Assembly (NCBI RefSeq): GCF_900660675.1
Contig: NZ_LR215039.1
Location: 124,001 to 188,000 of the forward strand
Direction: 5' to 3'
Origin: Mycoplasmopsis columboralis
Lineage (GTDB): Bacteria; Bacillota_I; Bacilli_A; Mycoplasmatales; Metamycoplasmataceae
Length of the DNA: 64,000 nt
The notes beneath the pieces are model-generated. The model saw nothing but the letters and a program-made list of their open reading frames with translations, had not been told where the DNA came from and did no database searches. The position numbers were made by a program, and so were the translations under genes. Each line of letters opens with the position of its first letter. The first letter of the stretch is position 1. Positions 10,171 through 21,033 of the stretch are shown here, one piece after another.

Positions 10171-13100
10171 ATGAAAAAAATATTCTTTAAAAAATTTTTA
10201 ATACCTACTACTTTTTTAACCGGAATTTCAACTTCGATGGTACTTGCTAGCTGTACTGCTAATGATTCAATTTCGCAAAGCGATGTTGAGAACTTTGTTG
10301 CCAACAAATACTCTTTGACAATAACATCAACAAATAAAAGTGCATTTGATCTTGAATCTAGCGATATAACATTAACCAACAATACCAATGAAACAAAATT
10401 ATCTTTTGAATCCACATTACTTAATGATTTAGAAAATCCGAATGCTTTTATTTCAAGTGGTTATTCTTTGGATGCTGTTACAAATAAAATGCTAGCAGGA
10501 GAAGTGTTGGTTAAGGTTAAGATAACTTTTAAAGACTCTAAGCAAACGCTATCTTATGATAAATATTTATTTGTCAAAGGCGCTTTAAACTATGAACGAG
10601 CACTTGAACAAATTAGTGATAAAATCGATTTTGAACTTCCTAATTTAGCTAATGTAACTTTACCGCTTGAAAAAAATATTTCAAAATACAATCATGATCT
10701 AGGAGACTTAAAATACAATCTTAATTCATTGAATTTACAATTAAATAACAACACTAAATTTATAGTTAAAACAAACAATGCTTTAACTGGAATTGTTAAG
10801 TTAGTTCCTATAAGATATTTTTCAAGTAAATCCCAAAAGTTCTTGTATAAAGAACTTCCACTTGACCAAGAGTTAGTTTTACATCAACAACAGTTTATCC
10901 CTACTTTAGATGTTGTGTTAGATACAAAACAATATTTAGCCCCATTAAGAGTAGATTTAAGTCAAAATACCAAATTTGCAAATCGTTCACTAAGTGAACT
11001 TAACCCTTCTGAATTAAAATTTGAAGATTTACAAAATAGCTTATATTTAGGGGATTTAATTGACTTAAAAACTAACCAAAGCATTACTTTGCCTGAATTT
11101 TACAAACACAATATTATTGAAAGCATTAATTCAATTCAAACCAATGATAATGATGGCCAAATGGTTGTTAATTTAACTTTAAGATTGCCTCATTTAGATA
11201 ATGTTCAATACTTCTCAACTCAAGGATTGACAAATTATGAATCTCAAAGAGTGAAAACTCAACTTATTTTAGGAGGTTTTAAAAACGATAAGAGCTCAAT
11301 TGTGGCTAATAATGATATACCTCAAGAAGCAAACAACATTGTAACAACCACTTCGTCTTCAAATGTGCTAAATGATATTTTAGAAGCATTTGATTACACA
11401 AGTTCAAGTGAGTTTTTTACTTTTAAAGATCAAGTTAACATTCAAAATTTAGCTTTTAGAGACTTTGCTAATAACAACTACATTAAGCAACACACTACCT
11501 TTAACGAAGTTGCTTTAAAAGATTTATTAAAAACTAAATTTAATAATTATGCCTCACTGATTAATTCTTTAAAAGTGAGAATTCGTTACCACGATATTCG
11601 CCAACGAGAAGGAAATAAAAATCAAACAATAATTCCTATTGATTTAGTGCATGTTATTGATTCAAACAAATATTTATATGAATTTAGAACCGTTAATTTT
11701 GTTGTAGATAATTTAGGATTAAATACCAATAATGATAAGTGAATTCAATTAAGTAGTTCTTTAGATAATTTAATTAATGATATTAAACAAAACCCACTTA
11801 ATGTAACTTTAGCTAATAAATTTTTAACTGCTAGCGTGGTTCAAAACACTCCAGTTGAACAATTGTCAGTATCTCAACTTAATAAATTATTTAAAGTGTC
11901 TTTATCTGAAGAGTTAAAAAATCAATTAAACACTTTATGAGAAGAAAATAAATATATTAGCAATATCTTTGTGTCAAAAGTTCGTTTTGATGCCAATGTA
12001 CACAAATTAAAAGCAACCATTAGAGTAGCTTTATCAGATAATGCAAACGAATACAATCAATTAATTAAACAAATACAAAAAGAAGATCCTCAAGCTTCAT
12101 TGACTTTAGTACAAGCTCAAGAAAAACTGCAAAATACTTCAAGAAGCAATTTAGGAAAAGACATTGAAATCACTTTAAATTATGCCAATAGTGGATTGGA
12201 AAATTATTTATTAAATGAGCAGTTAGCATCATTGGTAAAGGTCAACATCGCTCACACCAATGAAGCTCATTATAATTTTGAAAAATTTAATTTAGCTGAT
12301 TTTACTTTTACTAAACCAAATAATTTTTCTTATTTACAATTAGTTTCTCACAAAGTAATTGACGCTAAAAATGTGGATTTTACTTTCAAAGCCATTGATG
12401 CTACTAACCAAAAAGAATATCAATTTACCAAACACTTTGGATTAGGTCATTTTAGCAACATTTTTGAAGAAGAATTCACTAAAAATAACATTAATTCTTA
12501 CAACTTCATTGCTGGACCTTTAACCAAACAAAATCTTTCAAAAGTTAATGCTCAAATTTTTAGCTTATACGGAAGTAACTTACTCACTGGTGGTTATGAT
12601 GAATTAAGAGGATTTTATGCTTCTTCGCCATCGTTTCCATATCAATTGCACTTAGGAGAAGATTATTTAGCTCCAAACAAAACAGCTATCGTGGCTCCTT
12701 ATGATGGCGAAATTCTTGGAATTGTATATCATGATAACGTTTCAAAAGCCAACGATATTGCTGAAGGAGTTGGGACTACATTACTAATGAGAGTTAAAGT
12801 AGAAGATATGAATTTATCTCCTAAAGATAAGGAATTATACTTTAAAGATTCTCTTTATGCATACATTGGTGTAATTCACTTAGATCAAGAGCAAACATTT
12901 AACAATAAAGCGTTAAATATTTCGTCTAAAGAAATAGAACAAACTGATTCAAAAGGTAATAAAACTATTGATGTTTATGCAACAAAATTTGATGCTCAGT
13001 TAAATGATTATGTTGCTATTACTCCAGACAATCCTCTTAAAGTAACCAAAAACCAAATAATTGCTTACATTGGAGACACTCACGAAAATGGTGGTTGAAT

Positions 13101-13497
13101 GTCTCATGCTCACGTGTCAGTAATAGTCTCAGGTGAGCGTAATTGAAATGAGAACGGTTTTTGAGCTCCAAAGCGTGATTATTATGAAAGTAGATTAAAA
13201 ACCTATAATCCTGATTCACCAAGATTTAATTGAAGCGGAATTAGAGTTCCTGGAGTGGCCTTTAATTCAGGAGATTTATCAAAACAAAGAAACTTGCAAG
13301 CTCCAAAAGTAGATCCACAAAGTGGAAAAGTGATAATTCCAAAAGAAGATTCAGATACTTTATATTCATTTACTATTTTCCCAATTGAAGCTCAAGAAAT
13401 GCGTAATGGTTTAAGAAATCCAAATATTTTATTTAAATTACGCACCAAAGAAACTTATGCTTTTGATATTTCAGAGTTATTCAAAATTAACAATTAG
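10171..13497 (+). CDS. Large lipoprotein with C-terminal M23 (LytM-type) metallopeptidase domain
   Basis: 1108 aa. Signal peptide with lipobox ending MVLASC (Cys near 28). About 750 residues of Asn/Lys-rich surface sequence without recognised domain follow. Near residues 815-1010 lies a peptidase-M23 fold: HLGEDYLAP supplies the zinc-binding His-x3-Asp, AIVAPYDGEILGIV is the usual strand pair, and MSHAHVSV supplies the His-x-His. M23 enzymes cleave peptide cross-bridges of peptidoglycan, or act as structural scaffolds. This cell has no wall, so the target would be foreign peptidoglycan or a protein. The zinc ligands look intact. TGA Trp codons occur at 11740, 11938, 13096 and others. It is translated from 2 bp after the preceding membrane gene. 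Confidence 0.85.
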
Positions 13498-13522
13498 ACA
13501 TCCTTCAGTGGATGTTTTTTGT
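13498..13522 (+). terminator. Terminator of the M23 lipoprotein gene
   Basis: Stem ACATCC/GGATGT followed by six T. Confidence 0.88.
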
Positions 13523-13523
13523 A

Positions 13524-13548
13524 TAAAAAATATCCCTAAAAAGGGATA
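13524..13548 (-). terminator. Terminator of pepF
   Basis: Stem TATCCCT/AGGGATA with an AAAA loop and an A run on the left, which is the U tract for leftward transcription. It lies 17 nt beyond the pepF stop. Confidence 0.85.
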
Positions 13549-13564
13549 TAAAGCCAAAAAGAAT

Positions 13565-15397
13565 TTATTTGTTTTTAAAAATTTGTTTTCCAAGTGAAAC
13601 ATATTGATCAATTAATTCACTTACATAATTAAATCCTAAATCGTAAAATTCTGAACTATCAAGATTTACACCTACTTTAGCTAATATATTAAGCGGATCA
13701 TCGCTTCCTCCAGCACTTAAGAAATTATCAATGTAATTTTGTAAGGCTTGAGGTCCTTCTTGCTTGTATTTAGCAAAGAAATAATTTGCACTTAATTGTC
13801 CAATGGCATATTTATATACATAAAATCCATAATAAAAGTGTGGAACATAAATGCAAGCAAAGGTGTTTTCATCAGAATATTTTAATTTTGGATTAAGTGA
13901 GTATTTTTTCATGTTTTCAAAATAAATTTCACTTAAAGATTTGAAGCTTGAAGAAGCTTTTCCTTCTTCGATAGCTTTATATAGGTTATATTCATAATTT
14001 GATCATTCTACCTGACGCATAACTGTACCAATGAATCCAACAATCATATTTTCTAAAATTTGGAATTTGAGTTTTTTGTCATTTGAATGTTTTAATAAAT
14101 AATCAAAAAGCATTAACTCATTGTAAATAGAAGCAATTTCAGCAAGGAAAATTGGATACTCACTATTTGCAATGGTTTGTCGAGTGTCTGAAAAGTAAGA
14201 ATGCATTGAATGCCCTAATTCATGCGCTAGTGTTTCGACGCTATCTAAATCACCTTTAAAATTCATCAAAATATACTTTTTATTTAGTCCATATGATGAA
14301 CCAATTGAGTATGCCCCTCCACGTTTGGAATTAACTGGCATAAAATCAACTCAATTTTCATCTAATGCTTTATTAATTTGACTCATGTATTCATTTCCAA
14401 AAGGTTTAAATGATTCTCTTACTAATTCTTTAGCTTCTTCAACTGAATATGAAGCTTTAACATTAACAAGCAATCTTTTGTTATCTCAAGGATTAAATTT
14501 TTCATTAAATTTCATCTTGTAGAATTTTGCATGTGCTTGTTTGAATTTTTTAAACACATTTTTACGTTGCGAAACTTCTAAGTATAATCTTTGAAGAATA
14601 GCGTCAGATACTTTGTCATCATAAGTAAGCATATGAGTTGCACTATCGTAATTACGCAATTTAGCATTTACGGTGATGGTTTTAAAGTGTTGGTATAAAA
14701 GTGAAGCTAGAGATTCTTTGTGTTGTAAAAATGCTTTAATATAGTTTTTATAAGCCCCTTTACGAAGTGAAGCGTCATTTGATTTAAGGAATTCGATTCG
14801 ATTGGTTGGGTTTAATTTATGTTTTTTACCTTTTGAATCTGTGATGAAACCATAATCTAATTCGCTGTTGGTTAAAATTGAAAAGACTTGATTTAATGAA
14901 GGATTTCCAAATGATTGTTTTTGAACGTATTCTTCAACTTCATCAGAAAGTTTGTGTTTTAAATCTAAAATCGCATTTTCAATTGAGTGTTTATACTCTT
15001 TAAGTTCAGGAGTGTCTTTTCAGACTTTAAGTTTGTCTAAATTTTGATAAAAACGATTACTTTCGCTTCCGAATTTTGCAAGTAATTGTTCATTTAGAAA
15101 GTCAAATTTTTCTGATAGTTGCTTAAATTGTGGATTAACTACATTAGTAGAAAGATTATTTGAAACGTAATTTTCAATTCGATAACTTAAAGCGGTTTGT
15201 TCTTCAGATAATTTAACATCTACTAAATATTCCTTTAAAGAGTTATATTTAGAATCTTTAATTGTAATTCTTTGCTCAAATAAATTTTGATATTGCTCAA
15301 TTAAGGTTTCTATTGTTTGCCCTTGTAAAATATCCTCTAAATCAAATCGATATTGTTTTGGCACATCTTCGTATTTACTATATTGTTTGACTTTCAC
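13565..15397 (-). CDS. pepF: Oligoendopeptidase F (M3 family)
   Basis: 610 aa, the usual size of PepF, a cytosolic zinc endopeptidase that cuts imported oligopeptides. The active site HELGHSMHS (HExxH) is at about 14220-14250, after a long helical N-terminal part. TGA Trp codons split the gene under the standard code. I place the start at GTG 15397, because GAGGTGA, a good ribosome site, sits just upstream. The longest possible frame would start with TTG inside the terminator stem of the leader and is not credible. The 5' leader of about 300 nt carries a riboswitch-like fold and an intrinsic terminator, so expression is probably controlled by attenuation and rises when an amino acid, likely lysine, is scarce. 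Confidence 0.92.
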
Positions 15398-15413
15398 ATT
15401 CACCTCACTAAAA

Positions 15414-15460
15414 TGAAAAAACAAGGTTTTGCAAGCGATAAATCATGCAAAATCCTTGTT
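15414..15460 (-). terminator. Attenuator terminator in the pepF leader
   Basis: On the minus strand the arms AACAAGG and TTTTGCA pair with TGCAAAA and CCTTGTT, giving a long stem with one bulge, followed by TTTTTT, only 17 nt before the pepF start. An overlapping alternative hairpin (TTGTTAA/TTAACAA, 15456-15476) uses the first bases of the terminator arm and would act as antiterminator. Confidence 0.85.
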
Positions 15461-15487
15461 AAATGATACTTAACAAAATTTTACAAA

Positions 15488-15646
15488 TATTTAGCGCCAA
15501 TGGTTTCCCAAAGAGTAGAAATCTTTTATGCTTTTCTACCAACAAGTGAAGTTGCCACTTCAGTTGTTTCGGCTTTTATGTCCTTTCACTAAGTTACGCA
15601 TGCCTGCTAGCTTAGATACTATTACTAAAAGCTCCTCTAATGTTTT
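15488..15646 (-). ncRNA. Lysine-riboswitch-like aptamer (L-box) upstream of pepF
   Basis: Read on the minus strand this 160-nt element has the ordered core of the lysine riboswitch. It shows AGAGG-A-GC, then AGTA, a GC-richer hairpin, GTGAAAGG, GCCGAA, a strong hairpin CAAC...GTTG, TTGG and a closing P1 helix ATTAG...CTAA. It is followed by antiterminator/terminator alternatives directly before pepF, the arrangement of transcription-attenuating riboswitches. The P5 region differs from the consensus, so ligand identity is inferred; another amino-acid-sensing leader remains possible. Confidence 0.6.
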
Positions 15647-15697
15647 GCATTAACCTAAGATTTTTAATCTTAAACAAATGTTTGTTTTTTCTAATTA

Positions 15698-15703
15698 ATT
15701 ATA
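15698..15703 (-). promoter_or_regulatory. -10 box TATAAT for the pepF leader
   Basis: A perfect TATAAT on the minus strand 52 nt upstream of the aptamer. It fits a transcript that would include the whole riboswitch-like leader. Confidence 0.55.
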
Positions 15704-15746
15704 GAACAAAAAAGTGTTTCAAAAAGAAAAAATTCTTGATTTTAAA

Positions 15747-15752
15747 TATAAT
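15747..15752 (+). promoter_or_regulatory. -10 box TATAAT for the first aquaporin-like gene
   Basis: TATAAT ends 9 nt before the ATG at 15762 and no ribosome-site motif is present, so the mRNA is probably leaderless. Confidence 0.55.
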
Positions 15753-15761
15753 TATTTCTCA

Positions 15762-16514
15762 ATGCAAATAGTTTTTTTAAGTTGATTTCACAAAAGTATA
15801 ATTGCTAGCGAATTTGTTGGTGCATTTTTTATTACTTTTGCCGCTTGTGTTTCAATGTTTATTGCTTTAAGAAGTAATAAATTTGTTTTTAGTTATCATT
15901 TTACGCATCCATGAGCAATTTTGATTGCTCCTATTTTAATTTATTTGATTGCGTTATTTTTTGCTTCTAAAGGGGATTTAGTTGTGATAATTGGCAATCC
16001 AATTAATTTATTTATTAATTTTTTTAAACTATTATTTAATAATTTTGATCTTAATTATTTCAAAGGTTTTTTTAGTATTTGTGTAATCCAATTTAATGCA
16101 ATGTTATTTGCAGTAATTTTATATAAAGCCATTTTTAAAAAGATCGCTCCCCAAAATTATGTACGAAAAATTAATAACAATCCAGACTTTACTATGCATA
16201 CTTTCAAAGAATTTGCTACATTATTTATCTTATGCGCGTCAGTGGCGGTGTTTGGTAACTGATTGCTGACAAACAATTTATCTTTATTTTTCCTTAATAG
16301 TGCAATTAATGCTTTAATTACAGGTTTAATGCTATTTTTTACTAAAAACAAAGGATATTTCACTAGTAATTTAAATGTTTTATATGGAGTTAATTTTATT
16401 TATTTAATTAATAAACAAAAAACTTGAAAAAGCACTTTAGCTTTAGTAATTTCAACTTTTACAACGATAATTTTTTGCGCTTTTTGAGCGTTAATGTTGA
16501 CCTTATTTAATTAA
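15762..16514 (+). CDS. Aquaporin-like (MIP superfamily) membrane protein, copy 1
   Basis: 250 aa. The order of segments matches a major intrinsic protein: TM1 with SEFVGAFFITFAAC, TM2, a half-helix with GNPINLF at the place of the first NPA box, and TM3 with a Gln-rich start. TM4 then has KEFATLF, echoing TM1, followed by TM5, a second half-helix with TSNLNV where the second NPA should be, and TM6. Water and glycerol channels need both NPA boxes; here they read NPI and LNV, so channel selectivity is probably changed or lost. No named MIP member is clearly closest. A paralog of identical length follows 93 bp downstream. Confidence 0.6.
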
Positions 16515-16520
16515 AATAGT

Positions 16521-16534
16521 ACTCTTTAAAGAGT
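16521..16534. repeat. Perfect palindrome between the two aquaporin-like genes
   Basis: ACTCTTTAAAGAGT lies 6 nt after the stop of copy 1. It could be a weak terminator or an operator for copy 2; no T tract follows immediately. Confidence 0.45.
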
Positions 16535-16607
16535 CTTTACAGTTAATAAATATCAACTTATAATTTATAACTAAATGTATTTGCTATAAAATATAAATAA
16601 GAAGCTA

Positions 16608-17360
16608 ATGGAACAAATATTTTTAACTTGATTTGATAAGAAAATAATCATCAGCGAGTTTGTTGGTTCTTTTTTTATTACTTTTGGTGCATGTTTATGC
16701 ATGTTTGTGGCTTTAAAAAGCTCTAAAAAATATTTAAAATATCATTTTACATATCCTTGAGCTACTGCATTAACTCCGATTGTAATTTTTATAACAGGAT
16801 TGCTTGTTAGTTTAAATGTTAGTGATACAGTAGTAATAGGAAATCCAATTAATTTATTTATTATCTTTTGTAAATTAATAATCACCAATCATAATGGAGC
16901 ATATTTTAAAGGTTTTTGCAGCATTATCATAATGCAACTATTAGGAATTATTTTAGCTGTTATTTTATATAGGGCTTTATTTAAACGAATCGCTCCTCAA
17001 AATTATCTAAAACAAATTAATAGCGATCCAGATTTTACTATGCATACTTTCAAAGAATTTGGAACCTTATTTGCCCTTTGTGGGAGCGTGGCATTATTTG
17101 GACAATTGCTTTTTGCTAATAATTTCACATTATTCTTTGTGAATGCTTTTTTAAATGGATTTATCACCGGTGTGTTGTTGTTTGTTACTAGAAATCATGG
17201 ATATTTCACTAGTAGTTTGAATGTATTGCTTGGAGTGAATTTTATTTATTTAATTAATAAACAAAAAACTTGAAAAAGTGCTTTAGCCTTGCTTATTTCT
17301 ACTGTCTCTACAATTGTTTTTTCTATTTTTTGAGCACTGATTTTAGTGTGAATTGGGTAA
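16608..17360 (+). CDS. Aquaporin-like (MIP superfamily) membrane protein, copy 2
   Basis: 250 aa, the same length and fold as copy 1. Nearly identical blocks include GNPINLF, APQNY, DPDFTMHTFKEF, GYFTS-LNVL and NFIYLINKQKTWKS. It again has NPI in the first and LNV in the second pore box. TM1 reads SEFVGSFFITFGAC, closer to ordinary aquaporins than copy 1. The pair clearly arose by tandem duplication. A TATAAA box is at 16592-16597; no good ribosome site is visible. Its downstream region was interrupted by an IS3-type element, which sits in the terminator about 25 bp beyond the stop. Confidence 0.6.
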
Positions 17361-17385
17361 ATTACTGCTTTAAAAAAAGAAAAGA

Positions 17386-18668
17386 TAAACTAGGACACAA
17401 AAGTTGGACAGTTTAAAAAACACACACATCTCAACATTGTTGAGGTGTTTTTCAATCCATTTGAGATTGAAATCTATCATTATTGTATCAATTAATATAG
17501 TTTGTTATTAATTCATTTAACTCTTCAAATTTCATATATTTTACTTTGGGGTCATTTAAACATTCACTTTTAATAACTGAGAAAAAATATTCCGCTTCTC
17601 TATTATCTAATGAGTTTCCAATTCTTCCCATTGATATTTTTCCATTATTTTCAGAAATGATCTTTTGATACTCTTTTGAAGAATATTGAAAACCATGATC
17701 TGAATGAATTATTCATTCTCGATCGAATTTAATATGCTTTATATGATTTATGACTAAATCTAAATCATTGTTTTTGCTCAAATTTCAATTTATTATTTTC
17801 TTAGTTTTGTGATGAATTGCTATGGATAGATAAAAATGATTACCCATTTCACTATAAATATTAGGAATGTATGAAACATCTGTAGCAATAATATTGTTTG
17901 TTTTTCCGGAAAAATCTCGTTTTACCAAATCTTGAAATTTAACATTTAAGTTTTTAATTTCTCTTTTTCTTTTTGGAATACGAGTAGAACATTTTAAGTT
18001 GAGTTTTTGCATAATTCTCCCTATTTTTCGATAATTTATGCATTTACCATATTTTTTAAGAATATAAATTTCAAGTCTTTTTCTACCGTATCTTGATTTA
18101 TTTTCAAAGAAAGATTTAACAATCAAATCAATTGTTTCTTTATCTTCAGTAAAACTTCTTCCTTTTGAGTTAAGTCTGTAATAATATGTAGATTTCGGGA
18201 TTCCAAATTCTTGAGTTAAAACTTTGGCACTTAACTTTTTGCCCTTTTTTTTAATTCTTCTTTGAATTTCTTTTTCAGATATTTCTGGAAAAATCTCTCT
18301 GTATATTTTCACTATTTCTTCTAGATCTGTTCTTGAGTATTGACTAGGGTCAGGTCTTTTTAAAGGTCTTCCAGAACCCTTTCCTTTCTTTGGGGCAGTT
18401 CCTGTTTTGGATACCAAAACATCTTCATTAGTTTGAAATCATTTATATTTTTTTCTAAATCAAGATCTAACATAAGGGTTTCTTCAATCTTTTTGAAACT
18501 GGCTTTTAGTCAAAAATAGATATTCACTGTATGAAATTATGTTAGATTTATAATTTTGATATAACTTAAATCATTCTTTTCATTCTACGGGTTTTAACTG
18601 TTTCATAATTTCTCCTATAAAGATTATATAAAAAGGACAAGAATGTCCAATTTTCTTGTCCTAGTTTA
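17386..18668 (-). mobile_element. IS3-family insertion sequence, 1283 bp, intact
   Basis: One complete transposase is bounded by 25-bp imperfect inverted repeats (17386-17410 and 18644-18668), both outer ends reading TAAACTAGGACA inward. Three bases AGA stand on each side (17383-17385 and 18669-18671), a 3-bp target duplication as usual for IS3 elements. Joining the flanks restores a bidirectional terminator hairpin AAAAGAAC/GTTCTTTT, so the insertion split a terminator. Confidence 0.85.
17413..18606 (-). CDS. IS3-family transposase (single ORF)
   Basis: 397 aa in one frame once TGA is read as Trp (eight or more sites). There is no programmed frameshift between helix-turn-helix part and catalytic part, unlike the usual orfA/orfB layout. 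The basic N-terminal DNA-binding half carries Lys/Arg-rich KKGKGSGRPLKRP. The rve-type DDE core has Asp in IATDVSYI, Asp in IIHSDHGFQY and Glu in NSLDNREAEYFF. A ribosome site AGGAGAAAT precedes the ATG. The stop lies 3 nt inside the left inverted repeat. All catalytic residues are present, so the element may still be active. Confidence 0.9.
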
Positions 18669-18699
18669 AGAACCCGAAAATGAGTTCTTTTTTTACTTG

Positions 18700-19326
18700 C
18701 TAATTTAAAGTGTTATATTTTTGAAAAACTAAATCTCAATCTGCTTTATTGTGTTTTATATATGCTTGAAAATCTTCTTTGGTAGCATTTTCTAAATCTT
18801 CAAAAATAAAACCTAAGTGATCTAGAAAATGATCAATATCTATACCTAACATATATTTATCTTCTTCAAACTCCAGTGTAGAAATAATAATTTTACTTTC
18901 AGGACACATTGTGTCTTTATTTATTTCCACTCTTTGAAATGTTATATCGTAATTAAACTTATTCTCGCTAAAATTGTGAATTAGCAAATTAACGATGTTT
19001 TTAGCATCTTCAAAATTTAAATTACTAATTTCTTCAAATTCTTTGCTTTTATACAATAAAGAAAATTCTTCTGTATCCATTACCAATATATTTGTTGTAT
19101 CAACATATTTATTCATTTGTGGTCTTAAACTTGATAGTTTATATTCAAAAGCTGAGGTATTTACCTCGTTTTCAAAAGTGTACATATTTAAATAAAATGT
19201 ATATTCTCCATAATAAAAGGCCACAAATGGTTTTACATTTTTAAATAAATCATTAATAATTAACCCGTTTTTGTCAAAATTTATGCCTTTATTTTTGCAT
19301 GTAGTTTTTAGTGTTTTCTCATTCAC
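18700..19326 (-). CDS. Conserved hypothetical protein, paralog A
   Basis: 208 aa, acidic, no signal peptide or membrane segment, so probably cytosolic. Shares with its two neighbours the block VKPFVAFYYGEYTFYLN, then DTTNILVMDTEEFSLLY, then ESK-I-STL, and an acidic C-terminus ending in a tryptophan-containing tail. I do not recognise the family. I choose GTG 19326 because GAGGAGAA lies just before it and the resulting length equals paralog C. An ATG 30 nt upstream falls within an inverted repeat near the promoter. TGA Trp occurs near the end. The IS3-type element has inserted into its terminator region. Confidence 0.75.
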
Positions 19327-19341
19327 TTTGTTCTCCTCATT

Positions 19342-19365
19342 TGCGCTTATACGCATAAAATTATA
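19342..19365 (-). promoter_or_regulatory. Promoter and candidate operator of paralog A
   Basis: A TATAAT box (minus strand, 19360-19365) is followed after 4 nt by the inverted repeat TGCG-CTTATA-CGCA (19342-19355), which would overlap the transcription start. Paralog C has the same arrangement with a near-identical repeat, suggesting a shared regulator. Confidence 0.5.
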
Positions 19366-19599
19366 TTATTTTATAAAGTCACTTATTCATGCATAAATAT
19401 AATTAAAACACCTTTTAGCTCAATAAATTAATATTCGGATAACAGTATTCAACGAATCAATTTATTTTCCGAATATGTGGATTATGCTTAGAGTAAGTTT
19501 TAAAATTAAAACTTATAGATTTATTCTTAAAATTGTTGTTTGTAAAAAAAGAACGGTGAATTTCTTGTTATTTTTACTTATAAAAAAAGTAAATGTGTT
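19366..19599. other. Intergenic region between paralog A and the pseudogene
   Basis: AT-rich, with nested inverted repeats ATATTCGG/CCGAATAT (19431-19438, 19469-19476) and AATAAATT/AATTTATT around it. No open frame of note. Confidence 0.4.
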
Positions 19600-20337
19600 T
19601 TATTGATTTTGACTATTTTCTTTTTCTTCTTTTATAGCTTCTAAAAGCTCTAATTTATATTTTCTTTTTATGGCTTCTCATTCATTTTTATTGGTCTGAA
19701 TATATTTTAAAAGTTGTTGATCATCTATATCTTGCAAGTCTTCAAAAATATATCAAAGAGACTCATTATAAGAAAATGCGTCCATATAATCAAGCATTTT
19801 GTAAGCTTCAAATTTGAGAGTTGACAAAATAATTTTACTTTCAACTAATAAGGTATCTTCATTGATTTTTATTCTTTGAAAAGTGATGTCATAACTTGCT
19901 TCACGTTCTTTAAAATTATCAATTACCATTGAAATAATTCCTTTAGCATCAATTAAATCAAGTGAATCAATTTCTTGATAGTTTTTTTGATCATAGAAAA
20001 AATCTAATTCCTTTTCATTAATTAAAGAAGCTGAAGTAATTTTTTAGTGATTTATTTTGTCATAAAGTAAATCAAATTCTTCAGTATGCATCACCATAAG
20101 GTTTGAGGTGTCAATTATTTGATTATATGCACTGTCTTTATTTTGAATTTCATATTCAAAAGGCATTTTAACTCTGTCTTTTGATGCTGTTCATTTATTT
20201 AAATAAAATGTATATTCTCCATAATAAAAAAGAACAAATACTTTTAAATTTGTTAACTCATTTTGAACTTTAATTGATTTGTTATCAACATTTGTTGCTT
20301 GAGATTTTACTAAATTTGTTTGCCTTTGGTTGCTCAT
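19600..20337 (-). pseudogene. Paralog B, interrupted by an in-frame TAA
   Basis: The frame starts at ATG 20337 behind AAAGGAGAG and shows the family blocks KVFVLFYYGEYTFYLN and SNLMVMHTEEFDLLYD. It stops at TAA 20044-20046 after 97 codons. The same frame continues without start codon through a second, diverged version of the TEEFDLLYD segment (INEKELDFFYD) and the usual C-terminal part to TAA at 19600. The motif occurs twice in a row, so the locus looks like a chimera of two paralogs joined with a partial duplication, not a point nonsense mutation. Only the first 97 residues can be made. Confidence 0.75.
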
Positions 20338-20385
20338 TCGCTCTCCTTTTGTTAATAAGACAATTGCAATTTATTGGCGATCTTG

Positions 20386-21012
20386 CTATTTGGTTTGTGT
20401 TTCGAGTTCTTTATTATTTCGATATTTCTCAATAATATTGAGTCAATTATTTTTTCTCTCTTGAATTAAATCTTTCATTTGTTTATCATCTAAAGATTCG
20501 AAATCATCTAAAACATATAAAAATGAATCTCTACAATGATATGACTCTTCATCTAGAAGTTGCTTTGATAGTTTGATTGGCAAAGTTGAATAAACAGCTT
20601 TGCTTTCTGGAAATTTTCTTGATTTGTTTAGTTGAACCTTTTGTATGGTTTTGTCAATTGCTGAATTTTTACTTTTGAAATTTTTTTGAATCTTTTTGAT
20701 TACGTTAACCATATCTTTAATTTCCAGATCTGAAATTTCTGTAAAATCAACATTTCTATACAATAAATCAAATTCTTCAGTATCCATTATCAATATATTT
20801 GTTGTATCTACTCAATATTCATTTAAATTTTCGGTATGTTTTATTTGATATTTAGATTCTGAATTTATCTTTTGATTTTTAGAAAAATACATATTCAAAA
20901 AGAATGTGTATTCTTGATAATAAAAAATGACAAAAGGTTTTACTTTTTCTAACAATCTTCATTTCTTATGTGTATTTTTATTAAAAACAATTATCTTGTT
21001 GTTGGTTTTCAT
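20386..21012 (-). CDS. Conserved hypothetical protein, paralog C
   Basis: 208 aa, the most upstream of the three paralogs. Family blocks are VKPFVIFYYQEYTFFLNMYF, VDTTNILIMDTEEFDLLYR, FPESKAVYSTL and an acidic stretch LDDFESLDDKQ before a Lys/Asn-rich tail. There is no export signal. I cannot assign a function. A possible ribosome site AAGGAA lies 12 nt before ATG. A GCGT-ACGC inverted repeat sits just after its TATAAT box, as in paralog A. Paralog B follows after 48 bp and may have been co-transcribed before it broke. Confidence 0.75.
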
Positions 21013-21033
21013 GTTTTTTCTTATTCCTTGTAT

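Noticed and set aside
15397-15424. Longer pepF beginning at TTG 15424
   Set aside because: That start lies inside the attenuator stem; GTG 15397 with GAGGTGA upstream is far better.
15488-15646. T-box leader upstream of pepF
   Set aside because: The T-box consensus (TGGNACCGCG-type) and a specifier loop are missing; the L-box order fits better.
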